The notes under the pieces were generated by a model. It searched no databases and had not been told where the DNA came from. It worked only from the letters and a program-made list of their open reading frames with translations. This document shows positions 33,684 to 46,300 of a stretch of DNA of 64,000 nt, in pieces. Source of the DNA: Fagopyrum homotropicum (lineage: Eukaryota > Streptophyta > Magnoliopsida > Caryophyllales > Polygonaceae); the NCBI GenBank assembly GCA_033239125.1, contig BSWB01000003.1, forward strand, positions 132,360,320 through 132,424,319, written 5' to 3'. The position numbers and the translations under genes are program-made. Numbering within the stretch: position 1 is the first letter of the stretch; the number at the start of each line of letters is the position of its first letter.

Positions 33684-35249
33684 GTAGTATGACTTGTTTA
33701 TATAGCAAATTTTTAATTAGTTGATATATTAACATCTTATCCATGATTAAAAAAAATCATATAGAAAAATAACATACAATTATCAATTATCAAAAGAAAT
33801 CATCTTGTTGAGTATCACCCATGTAGTAGTTATATAGCAAATTTTTATTCGTTGATATACTAACATATAACTATCAATTAAGAAGAAAGATAATTAAAAA
33901 CTAGATAGAGGGGGACACTAACAGGCTTCAACCGTAGTAGCATCGTTCACTTTAGGATTCACATTCTTTTTACTTATATTGAGGTGAGAATTAGGTTACT
34001 AATACGCAACATAGTTAAAGTGGTGATTAGAGTAATGAAAAGGCATAAAGTTTTGCTACATATTGATATATTTTCCACTCCTAATAAATTGTCTGTACAT
34101 AATTGATTAAAAAGGATTAAAAGACCACAAGTCTACAAGAACCAAGAAGCTTCCCAACATATCTGTGCAACAGTTATGGGCCGAACGAAGCAATAAGCTC
34201 TAATGATGTTGATCTTCTACATAATTCAATTAACTACATCTAATGATTGCTGATCTTCTCCTTCTTGTTTTTAATTCAATTAACTGCATCTAATTTTCAT
34301 CTAATCTTCTACATAATTCAATTAACTTCATCTAATTTTTAATTGTTCTACAACCTTCTTCCTGTTTTTAATTCTACTCTGCAGCCATGGTTTGCTTTAC
34401 AACTTGTTTTCAAATCGGAAGCGCGTTCCGCCGGTCCGCGTTCCGCCGGAGCTAGATATTGTGAAATCGGAAGCTAGCGCGAAAAAGAGCGAAAAGCGCA
34501 AAAAAAGGAATAGACTTCTACAGGGTTTTAGCTTTACAACTTGTTTTCAAAACTTTTTGTCCGTCGTATTTCACCATTAGTGAAAAGTAAAGTGTTGAAG
34601 AGCAAATCAATAAACAACCAACAGAACAAGCAATTCGACATTGTACATGATGGGAAAATGGAAAAAACGAGCACCAAAACAATCAACATGACCGAAAATA
34701 CGAGAAAGAACTAACCTCCGATGATGCACCGAACCAAGCACTCGAAAACGCTCAAAAACGCTGATTTGGCCGTTAGGGTTTTTCAGTATTGTAGTTTGAC
34801 GTGAAAATCTTACGTGTTGGGAGAAGACTTCTATAGGGTTTAGGTATTTATATAAGTAATAGAAAATCCTACAGAATCAATGAAATAATGGATTTTTTTT
34901 AAATCAAGAAACTTTTAAATACCATAGGAATTTTATGGAAAATTTAAAATCCTAATTGAATACCAAAAGAATTATACGGACTTTTAAAAATCTATATTGA
35001 ATACCTATAGACTTTTAAATTCCAAAAAATTTCTATAAAATCTTGATTGAATACACCCCCCTAAGTAATGGAAACAACCCCGTAGAAATGAAAGATCAAA
35101 TCAAGTACCACTTACCTATTTAATATGAAAAATAAAAAGTCAATTATTAAATACACTCATAATTCAATTAATTATTTGTAAATATTAGCCAATTTGATTA
35201 TGTTGCCGCACCACAAGTAATTCAAACATGTTTCCACTCATTATCAATC

Positions 35250-35580
35250 ATTGCAATTGTTTAGTAGTTTTAATTATAATTTTTAATTAGTATGGAGTAT
35301 TAATTATTAGTATTTAATAATTAATCATGATAATTAGCAATTAACCATATTTAATTAGTAATAATAATAATTAATTATTAATTAGTTTTTATTATTATTA
35401 GTTTTAATTATTATTAATTATGATTCTTTAGTAATTAATCATAATAATTAGTAATTAATTATATTTAATTAGTAGTAATAATTAATTATTAATTAGTATT
35501 AATTATTAGTAGTTTAATTATTATTAATAATTAATATTAATTATTAATAATAATTAAGGTTGTTTAATAGTTTTTTTCGA
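35250..35580. repeat. TTAATTATTA low-complexity tract
   Basis: About 300 bp made of TTAATTA, ATTATTA and TTAGTA words on both strands, able to form many alternative hairpins. No coding potential. Confidence 0.85.
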
Positions 35581-35611
35581 ACGGAGGAGAATTACTTATT
35601 ATTGAAATATC

Positions 35612-36621
35612 GTTATTGGGTATAACGGTGTTTCAAGACAAGTCGGGCAACAAGATTCGTGTATATTACTTAGACCTTGTTGACGGCCACATTCAGACAA
35701 GGGAGACGGCGTGGGGTATCCTCACTCTCGCGTACTTATATCGACAATTGGGCGAGGCGACTTGGGACAATACACATTAGCTTTGTTATACTCGGGGTAA
35801 GTAAATGATTTCGGTCATCTTATACTTCAATTAACACTAATATTCCTAAATCTTATTATTATTAACTTTTTTTTACTCATGCAACATTGGATTTCCGTGT
35901 GTTTCTCGTGTTTTCAAGCACGAGTTCAAGGTGTACCGTTGGGCCAAAATCTTCTAATTGGGGCCCATTTTGAGCAGGATCGAACACTAAAGATTTCACC
36001 CGACCGTGTGCGTCGTTACAAGGCACAAATTGAGGTTCTCGAAGCCAGCGAAGTCACATGGTTCCCCTACGAACAAGGAGCATTGGATCATGTGTCTTTC
36101 ACAAGGGTACAATCCGGTTAGGGCATCACATCGAGCCATATCATCCAGACAGGGTGACACGCCAATTTGGACGGGTTCAACAGATTCCCCTAGAACCGAT
36201 TCAACCCTTGGTTCTGAACAGAAGGACGTTTGCACTACATTATAACTTGGACTTTGATCCAACATGGCATAGGTGGGAGACGCGGTTAGACGCGATATGC
36301 GGCCATTTGTATAATACACCGTTCGTTCTAGTTCCTTGGCACGACTTTGAGGATCACATGTTATGGTAGATCACAAATTGTCATCCATACATCCTCAAGT
36401 TGTCTTGGATTTTCCAAGAACGACACAACGTCATTCGCATCGAGCCGTTTCCAACGACACATACAAATTGGATGCAAATGACCCAAATTCAATACTATGG
36501 ATATCTGCCAACGAACGAAGAGATGCAAGAAACGTATAACATGTTCCACTCTAGAGCGCCTACGTCCCAAGTGACCCGAACGTGGAGACAAACACACCAA
36601 AGGACCGGATTTCAATTTTAG
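35612..36621 (+). pseudogene. Plant mobile domain (PMD) gene fragment, broken
   Basis: Frames in sequence give VFQDKSGNKIRVYYLDL and AWGILTLAYLYRQLGEATW (about 35615-35780), an intron-like gap with a GGTAAGT donor at about 35797, then frames with KISPDRVRRYKAQIEVL, RVTRQFGRVQQIPLEPI and FDPTWHRWETRLDAI, and a last frame to 36621. The AW-G-A-LA-LYRQL motif, the D-RV-RQFG--Q-IP motif and the W-H--W--R motif belong to the aminotransferase-like plant mobile domain (PF10536), found in MAIL1/MAIN proteins and in MULE- or Ty3-associated genes. At least two stops and two frameshifts separate the pieces. Whether it was a host gene or transposon cargo cannot be decided. Confidence 0.7.
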
Positions 36622-37435
36622 TCCGTTCTCGCATTTTCTACTTTTTAGTCGGAATGTGTTTTCATATTTGTCGTGTATTAAGCATTTTTAAGTTATGTAA
36701 TTTTCACTTTTGTATGACCAATTAATTTAATTATTATTTGCAAAAAAATATAACGTTAAACAACGTTACAATTATTCGATACCGTTAATTCCGTCAAACA
36801 ACGTTATCAAATTTATACGTAAACCCATCATTAATTTTTATGTCATCATTACAATCATTAGTACAATGATTAGAAAAAAAAACTAAAAAGCATCTATCAC
36901 AATGATTGGACAAGTTAGACAAATTGATATAAGACAACTTTTACCACCATCACTAGCTAATAAGTGACCAAATTGATGGACAAGATTAGACAATTTGGGG
37001 TGTATCTATAAAAGTAGGCGATGGTATACTAAGCCCACTCTAACTCTGCCCCCTCATTGTACATAAATAATTTTTTGACAAGTTAAATTGCACTACATGT
37101 GTCTACTACATTAAGATCATAAGAATGGTAGAAAAGTAGACCGTCAAGATAGTAGAATAAAAGAGGAAGAAAAAAAATAAAACTCATTAACATATGAGAA
37201 TTTGAACCACAATACACTGGTCAGTAAGAAGCACAAACAAAACGCATTAACATACGAGAACTTGAACCACAATACACTCTCGGTAAGAAGCATAAGACTA
37301 GAAATCAGACAAACAGAGCGAAGAAAAGAAGTGAGAACATGTCAATCAAAGCAGTGTACATAAAAACTCTTTAAGTATAACCGGTGAAAACTTCAAATTA
37401 CACTTTTTCTTAAACCTTCCAATTTCAGTTATAAA
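36622..37435. other. Intergenic, with a 60-bp tandem duplication
   Basis: At 37181-37240 and 37241-37300 a 60-bp unit (CATTAACATATGAGAATTTG...AACCACAATACACT) occurs twice. Nothing else is recognised. Confidence 0.6.
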
Positions 37436-38083
37436 CTAGTTCAATACCCGCACCTTGTGAGGGTTTTGTCTAAATAAATTTTAGCATATTTTTTGAAAGA
37501 TAAAGGAGATTGCTATAATATATTGATCTAACTACACAATCTTCTATTCTAAAAAGATTTGATTTTGTTTTATTTTTTATTATTGTTTTATTTATTTTTT
37601 TTGAAGAAAAAATATTTGGAATCGGTTAAGATATATATATAAATTTAAAAATTAAATAAATAACTAAAACAAAAATTTTGAAAAATTTAAAATAAGAAAA
37701 CAAAATATGATATACAGAATTCGAAATTATAAACTAAATCCAAAAATTAATTTCCGCAAATTAAAATGTGCCTAAATCATTTTTTTGAAAATTATAAAAA
37801 TAAAATCTGGATATGTTTATATTATGTTTTTTATATAAATTTATTTTTGTTTTAATTAATCTTTGAGTAAAACTGATGTGGCACGATAACTTATTATATT
37901 AAAGATGATTTGGCATGCTGACTCTTTGTTAGTTTTAATGATTATTTTATTATGAAAGATATTATGGCAAATCCATAAATATCTTGTGGCAATATTGTAA
38001 ATAAATTTGAAAAAAACTGATGTGGATGACCTTAGCACGCGACATGTGGACGAAGTGAGTTCTGTTTTAGTAAGATATATAGA
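37436..38083 (-). mobile_element. Small non-autonomous Helitron B (648 bp)
   Basis: On the minus strand it starts TCTATATATCTTACTAAAAC after an A and ends with hairpin-forming CCCTCACAAGGTGCGGG, then TATTGAACTAG before T. The subterminal words CCACATGTC and the inner ATGTGGCA blocks match Helitron A (7072-8674), so the two belong to one family. No coding content. Confidence 0.6.
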
Positions 38084-40355
38084 TATGTCCAACACAACCA
38101 AACTTTTACCAAAAAGGAAGAGGGAAAAAAAAACTCATCGTAGGAAACAATTGTAGAATATTTATTTGGCATCGGCGGATTTATGGAAAAAAGTTATATG
38201 AGTCGAGCTTCGTCATTCTCAAGTTTCGCTTGTTTATAACGAGTTTAAACCAAATCGAGTTTAAATTTTTACCAAGTTTAAAAACATGTTCATATTCGAC
38301 TTGTTCAAAAAGTGAACAAGCAGGCCTACTATAACTGATATTAAAAGCCTAAAAACAATCAATTTTTTTTAACAAAAAACCAAAAAACTACTCTCCATAG
38401 ATAGGATAATCTTACAATATTGGTCAAATTATCATTTCATTATTGAAAATTTTAGGGGTAGAATCGATTGGATTATTCACCAAAAAAGGAACATTCGGTC
38501 CATTTTTTAGTTAGCAAAAAAAACTATAAGGGTTTTTTCCCTCGACTTTTCATGTGTCATTCACTCATCTCGTCAGCATGTAGTGGCGGATCCAAGGATG
38601 GATCTGACTCGGTTATTGTTCACCTTTTGGGCCCAAATATATTAGTTCAGTCATATATTATTTTTTTATAAATGAAAAATTAACCTTTTTTTTTATATTT
38701 TTTGGTTCACTTCCAAATCTACAAAAATGTGGCGCATATCAACTTATTATTGACAAAGTTTTTAGATGGGACCCGATCTTTTAAATATGCCTTCGGATTT
38801 GAAATGCTCTTACGTTATTGGTGTTATTTGTTTTTTAAACTTTCTTTCATATTTCTTTAACATAATGTTTTTGTATGGGTGGAATAGTTAGACTATACAA
38901 GCTTTCTTTTGTAATTTATAATATTAATACATTAGTTTAGTTCACTTGTTAATATTATATGTAGATTAACATATACTTAATTAAAGCATTATTAAGGTTG
39001 CCACAAAGTTTATTCAATGTATATACATCAAAATAATGTTTTACTATGTAATTAATTATAATTTCAGTATAATACCTTAATTACCATTCTCCAATATACA
39101 ATCAATAATTGTAAAATTTATAAAATACCTATGTAAAAATTTTGACTCCAATATAACCTAAATTTACAAACATTTTGAACGCTAGGGTAAAACACATGAC
39201 ATTGAACTCGTCTTCGTGATCCGATTACATCGACTTGATTGTATGTCGATTGTAATTTTCCGTCTGACCTGATAAAATCCTCTTATTTATTTGGGTTGTT
39301 GCGAATCTTATTTTATAATTTTGAAAGCTATGCAAAGAGCTATTAAAATTTGAAAATCTAAGCCGAACGAACCCTAATAATTTGAAACTATAACCTGTAA
39401 AAAAAAACACAATCAAAAGGTACACCAGTCCACATTGAATGATCAACATAACACTGCGGTTAGAGGGAACATTTATTTCCCGTTAAATAAGAAATCATGT
39501 GTTTTACATGAATGATATACCCAAACAGTTGCTCTCTTTAGACAAGAACAATTTTGCTGCATATTTAGCTTCAATTCAGATACACAGCTCTTGAAAAGAA
39601 TTAACCTTTCCCCGTTGATGTCTCTTTTGATGATAGCTTTTTACAAGAGGTGAACGATATCAACATATCTTCAAACATACGATATACGTACAAGCTTAAG
39701 AGTTAAGACCAACTAATCAAAGAATCACACCAGCAAATTCATGCGAAGCCACACCCATGGAAATGGCATCAAAACCCTGCATACAAGAGACAAACAATCG
39801 GAATCATTATAACAATATATACTCATTATTGTTATTATAATCTGATTGTGCTTCTGTTTGCATCATATTTTGATGATAGCTTTTTACAAGAGGTGAATTT
39901 GCACAAACACACTTTCATTTAGGTCATTTTGTACAAAACTAGCCACCATGAATGAAATTTCTTCTAGTAATAATTCAACATCCAAACTCATTTTTACCAT
40001 AATGCTGAAAGACCTAAAAATTATCCGATTCTGGCTTGATTAAGATGTAATTTACCTTATTTGCAAGGAACTTTCTGATCAAGGGTTATTGCTACTTGCT
40101 AGACAAGTTAATTGATAAGTTTGTGCTGTGAGATAACAGGCTTCCAACCAGAGTTTTCTTTGGATTCTCAAAGAATTGTATGATGGCAATATAGCGTCTT
40201 CTAGAATCTAGAGTCATCGGAAGGTGAAACTTTTCACATTCTTGGTTCTTTATGCAAGGGGAGTAGCTAGTAACAAATTAAGCTGGATTTAATTGATAAA
40301 GAAAGTAGAAAAAGGTTAGTATACCTTCATTTCCAAGTGGATAAAGCTTATAATG
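38084..40355. other. Intergenic and 3' flank of the kinesin gene
   Basis: AT-rich without a recognisable gene. A 24-base segment TGATGATAGCTTTTTACAAG... occurs twice (about 39630 and 39870). The part nearest 40355 is presumably the kinesin 3' untranslated region. Confidence 0.5.
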
Positions 40356-43300
40356 TCATGAGGTGAAAGCAAAAATTCTGTCTGCTATATTTGTACGACA
40401 AATTGGGCACTCGGAACAGGCAAGGGAGCATGGTTTGCACACTGCAACGTTTATGGCACAAACAAGATGATTCAGTAGAAAGAATGACATCATGGAGTTT
40501 AAAAAGCAAAAAGAGAATCAAGAAGATTGAACTTACAACAAAAATGCCGACAAGGAAGAAGAATGGCGGCGGTTGATGACTCGAAACATACTTTACAAAG
40601 ATGGGAATTCATGTCTCCGTTGGCCGTATACTTGAGTTCTTTCTCCCTCATCTCCTGCATTCGTGCCTAAGGATAAACAAAATTGACATTGTTACACAAA
40701 CTACCCATATCCTAAATCTGCTTTAGAGATCAGGATAATATTGTAAATTGGCAAATCAAAAAATATCTTTTAAGGGTAGACAGATAGTCACAGAATAATT
40801 CAAATAACAAACTCTTCAATTAGTTATTTTTAGACGTTATATTAGATACTCGCTCTGAGCAGCCAGCCACTTAGCAGTAATTTGGCATCAGCATGTTAAA
40901 CTTGGACTGTTTATTTTTTATGTCGACTATGGACACACAAATTTCACCATGCCTTGGCAATGTTTTTGCCCCCAACAAAAAAAATTGCATATATAGTAGA
41001 CATGGATTCCCCCAGGTCTAAGTATTCCTCACCACTGTACAGGTCAATATTTGATCATTATAATATTATCGTGCAGCAAAGAAGTTATTTTATTTGGTTG
41101 TAAATAGGAAACTATCATTTTCTTTTTGTCATTAATCCTTGATGTATTAAATGCCGCCAAACTTCCATTATATGAGAAACACAATGCAGAAGGAAGATAC
41201 ACCAAATTTATACCTTAAGCCTAGCAACCAAGGGCTCTTCTTTAGGATTATCCTGGACTGGTTTTGTGCTCTCAAAATTTGGTGCCTCTTTGAGAGAAGC
41301 AACGTTCATTTTTCGCTCACTCAAAAGTTCTCCATTATCCTGCCCTGTTTTTGAATCAGCAAAAGCTGAACCATCTTTCTTCAATTTAGCAACAAGCACC
41401 CACATGTTAGCCAAATCATTTTCTAAGGCTGCCTCCCTTCTCTTTGCCTCTTCAGTTATCTTCCTGTATTCTCCTTCTACGATTTCCTTTTCTGCTAAAG
41501 CAGCCTCTAAAACCGCCTCTCGTTGCTTCCTTGCTTGCAGTTCCATTTTAAGGTCATCTGAATCTAAGCTATATGAATCAAAATCATCGTAAGCATTGCC
41601 ACAACTTTCATTCACTCTACCTGATAACCTTCCCCTTCTTCCATTTTTATTGCCATCATTATATTTTCGGTTTGCAGCTTGTAAGCTAGCATTTCTGGCA
41701 TGAGCAGCCTGCAACTCCTTTTCCAACTTTGCATTATGCAAAGACAGTTTAGTTACTTCACCAGCCAAATTCTTTAACTCAACAGCAGCAGCCGATGCAA
41801 GTTCTTTTGCATACGATGCTTCCTCAGATAGCTTTTGATTTTGCACGCGCAATCCGCTATTCTCCTCTTGGAATTGTACATGTTCCAGCTTAAGTTTCTC
41901 ATTCTCTATCTCCTGGAAGACAGCAGTCACCATATTAATACTAATTTGGAACTTCTTTTCCCTAGGATCAACATAGAATATATGCAAGCTTAAAGCATAT
42001 TATATCAACCATTTCAGAAGCTCACAGATCTTAGTAGTCACCTGTGATTGGACCTTTTTCTGTAACTCGTCAACGTACTCTTGAGACGCATGCTGTTCAC
42101 GAGTTAATGATGATTTATTGCCACTTGATAACGCAAATTGGTGCTCCAACGCCTGTATTTTCTTCAGCAGTTCTTGATTTTCACCACTCTGTTAAAAAGA
42201 ATGCATACCGCTGATGACTTGAACGAGAAAAAATACATGAATAAAATTTTCAGGCAAGAGAAAAGAAAGACAATAACCAAGAGAGCAGCTGCAAGTATTT
42301 ACCTTATTCTGAAGTTGTTCCTGAAGAATATAGTTGTCCGCCGTTTTTAACTGTCAAATACAAATAAACGTTCACATTAGAGACAGCATGGTGATAGATC
42401 TTTTTAAAGTAATAAATAAATTACTAAATACTCTATCAGAGAGCCTAGACCAATAGCTACAAGTCATGGCACGGGCAGTCAAGTCCTCTATATTCAATTG
42501 AGATGGAGAGAAAAGAATAAGGGCGACAATTTAGAATGCGCTAGTTGACATTAACTTTCATATATAATTAACAGTTATGGATTATATTTAAACAATTTTC
42601 TAGACACAAGAAATTATCCAAGATTCAATTTAGACTTTCCACCATTATCAGCTATCATATATAACTGGGAATTATAGATTAGATATATATGACATAATAA
42701 CAGGAAATTTAAAATGCAATTATAGCTTAAATGGTAAGAAATTGGCACTTGGCAATATCAAATTTGACATCACGTTCACAGATTGCATGACACAAGCCTC
42801 AACCGCAGCCTAAAGTGTGCCCGACTTTTGGCTCACTGAGCGGCGAACCATGGACTTAACGAATCCCTGACGCATAGTTTCAACTGCAGCATGACACTAA
42901 CACATAATAGAATTTCACTTTACATTACAAAACTATATATTTTGGAGAAAATACAGCCTAGATGTTCTTCAATTATTTTTTAAGATTTAATTTAAACTGA
43001 AATAATAAAAGATATAATGTTTATTCCATCCCCAAATTTTGTTGTGTCTTCGTCCAAATATGATATTTGTAATTTCAAAAGTATAATCACAAAAAAAGAA
43101 GAAAAACAAATTCTTCTCCTAATGTCAAAATCACGAGCACCTTGTTTTCCTACTCCCGGACATTTGACGATCACCGGTTTAGAGCCAGAACCGGATAATC
43201 ACAACAACAACAAAAAACACAGAGTAGAAACATTTTGTTTAGAGATAACATCTCATGTGGTAATTTTCCCAATCCCAAAACTAGATGTGCATACAGTGGG

Positions 43301-46300
43301 CTGACATGTTCAAATGTATAATATCAATAAAACTACATAGGTTAAACTCAGGCATGATATCTCATTAAAAGGGTAATGTTGGACTATTAATTTGATTATG
43401 TTTTAGTAAAAGATGATGAGACTATTAATCTCTACTTTCAGTTTCTAATTTTAGTTTGTGATATGTCGACATGATCTATTGTCCATGCTTTCTTATATTT
43501 TGGGTTTGAATTGATATATAATTAAAAATAATAAGAGTCGGTACAAAAAAAGGCTTTAAATTTTTTGATAAATCAACATATCAAATTTGGTTCAAAAACA
43601 AAGATAAGCTTATAATGTGCCTCATGTGTGATTTGAACACATATGCTTAAGTGAAGTATTGATCAAGAAGATAATATCTTCTTAAAACCATTTAGCTGTA
43701 AAAATATTCATGTAGCTTGTAATAATTTATGTCATACATTAATCTTTTTAAATATTTCATCCATTTTTTAAATATATTTAGTACAAAAAGATTACATTTC
43801 ACCGATTCAACTTGCGTAATTGTCCAGGGACACTATAATCCATTATTATGAATTTTCCATGAGATTGAAACTAACGATATTTCTTCATATCCTGACAATA
43901 AAAATATGTTAAATGTATACGTCTTGACGGCTAATATACTACTACCAAATATATTAGTCATGCCATAAATTGATATTTTTATATTCTTTTATATATATTC
44001 AGATTTAATATTCTAAAATATAACTTGTAGATACAATTTTGATAATTTTTAATGTCAATATTATTCAAAATTATTACAAAATGACATAAGCAAAAAGTGC
44101 TCAGAAGCAACAGTGAGGATTCAAAATATTTTATTATATATATTGATTATTGAATAACTATATTGGGAACATATAAGCATGGGTAACAACAAGTTGTAGA
44201 TGATATTTTTTATATGCTTTATTTAGCTAATTGTTTTACTATTTGTCATCCTACGCTTCTAATTATTCATGTAGCTAATTGTTTTACTATTTGTCATCCT
44301 ACGCTTCTAATTATTCATGTAGCAGCTTATATTGATTATTGAATAACTATATTGGGAACATATAAGCATGGGTAACAACTTGTAGATGATATTTTTTATA
44401 TGCTTTATTTAGCTAATTGTTTTACTATTTGTCATCCTACGCTTCTAATTATTCATGTAGCAGCTTATACGTGCATATATACCTTGTAAGGCCTGTTCGC
44501 TTGGACAAAATCACCAATCCTCACACTATATTCTACAGATAAATCAACTTCCGAAAATGAATAATTGTAAAGCAACTAGAAAAGTATCTTAAGTCTAGAA
44601 TTTGGCAACCCAAAATCCATAGCAAGACAACAAATACAAAGCAACACGCACCTCTAATTCAAAATCCTTCTCATTGCACTGAGCCGTCAATCTCATCACA
44701 GTCTGTTACATAGAAAATATAAGTTGAATTATCTCTTGAGAATAATCAAAAAGACAATTAAACACAGAAATGCACCATATAAACGACTTGATGGATAATT
44801 ATATGAAACTTGCGTGACAAATAACCTGCTGCAAATCAAGAAGGGATGTATTAGCAACTGAAGCCTCGCCACTCTGGACAATTCGCTGCTCTAGAGCCCT
44901 CATTTGATTCCTTTTTTCTTGGATTTCTCGTTCCAAATTCTCAATCTGCATTGAAATTATACAAAAGATGATATAATGGGTGGGAGAACAAGGCATTATG
45001 ATCCTCACTCAAAAACAAAAATTCAAACAGCAACGTGGTTACATAATAGTAAAATGCCAATTAGGATACCATATACTATGTTCTACTTGATATTGTTAAT
45101 AAACAGAAACAAAATGTAGCAAAGAAAATTTATTTACTAGGGGCTCAAGAGGTGCTCTTTACAAAATAAGTTGGACAATATAAAGATATCATTCAACCAT
45201 CAGTGCCTCCAAACAATATGTAATGCCCCAAACCTAATTGAAATTCAATAACAAAATGACTCTCTACAGGGAAGTTTTACGAAAAGAACATGTTTTCAGC
45301 CCAAGGTATCAACTTTAAAACATTTTAACAAAAACACGAGCATGTAGAAGACAACTCTTTTAGCCTCTTTCCGGCTGTGAGGAATTGGACTTGATTTTAA
45401 GCATGAGTGTTCCACCATTTATATTATCAACATTGACACCTTGTACACTAAGCTTCGTCGTGTGTGGAAAGGAAGCATGTTTTCTATCCAAAGACCATAA
45501 AACCCCAGAATAAGACCCAACAAGTCAATAACAATTCTAGACCTTTGACTTCTCTTAGAAAAAATATAAACAGAAATTTGCTCAAAAAACACAGTCCTGA
45601 CATAAATTATGTCAAAAAATCAAGGAGAGAGAGGCAATACTTGTGTCTTATATGCATCAGGATCATTTGCTGACTGTTCTACCAAGCGCTTCAGTGTGCT
45701 TGTATTGAATGCAATTTCTCCAGCAAGCATTTTGACCTGCTCCGTCAAAAGGTCCATCTCATCTGATAATGTCATATCACCCTGAGACATAATTAACATT
45801 CTGACTTTAATAACAGCATAGGATGCTATCAATACAGCCTTGATACTAAAATGATACTCTTGGAACTTGGAATTGAAGTGTTGACAGAAAGAATCAAATA
45901 TTGCAGTTCCACGGCAAGTATAGGGTTAAAATAGGTAGGGTCATAATGACTTCCAATAAATTTCTAGGTTTCGAACGGATCTAGTCCAGTGCAAGTATAG
46001 GTAAAGTCTAGCGCTACATGATGTAGCCTACATCGCCTTCTAAAATTCAATACCTTACTACAGAACCTCAAATAAATCAAGGAGGTTATTTTCACACGTT
46101 GATCATTTGTAAATAATCAATATATGTTTCAACTTTCACATCCACACTCACTGCGCATATAGAGGATTCTTATTGAGATTCACATAAAAAGGGAAAGATA
46201 AGAACCACATACCACTGATAATTTCACACCACTGATGATTTCACCGGCTTGGTTTGATTCTGTTATTGTACTGCCACATAGAGATAGATCATCATTCCAT

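Larger units (their letters stand above)
30492..35061 (-). mobile_element. Apparently intact autonomous PIF/Harbinger transposon (4.57 kb)
   Basis: The ends are inverted copies of GGGGGGTGTATTCAATCAAG (20 bp shown, 21 identical), flanked on both sides by TAA (30489-30491 and 35062-35064), the 3-bp duplication typical of PIF/Harbinger. Two minus-strand genes lie inside in the usual order: a Myb/SANT-like DNA-binding protein (32632-33683), then a DDE transposase (30832-32437). No frame damage is seen in either and the TIRs are perfect, so recent insertion and possible activity are inferred. A partial repeat of the ORF1 start region lies at about 33795-33850. Confidence 0.9.
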
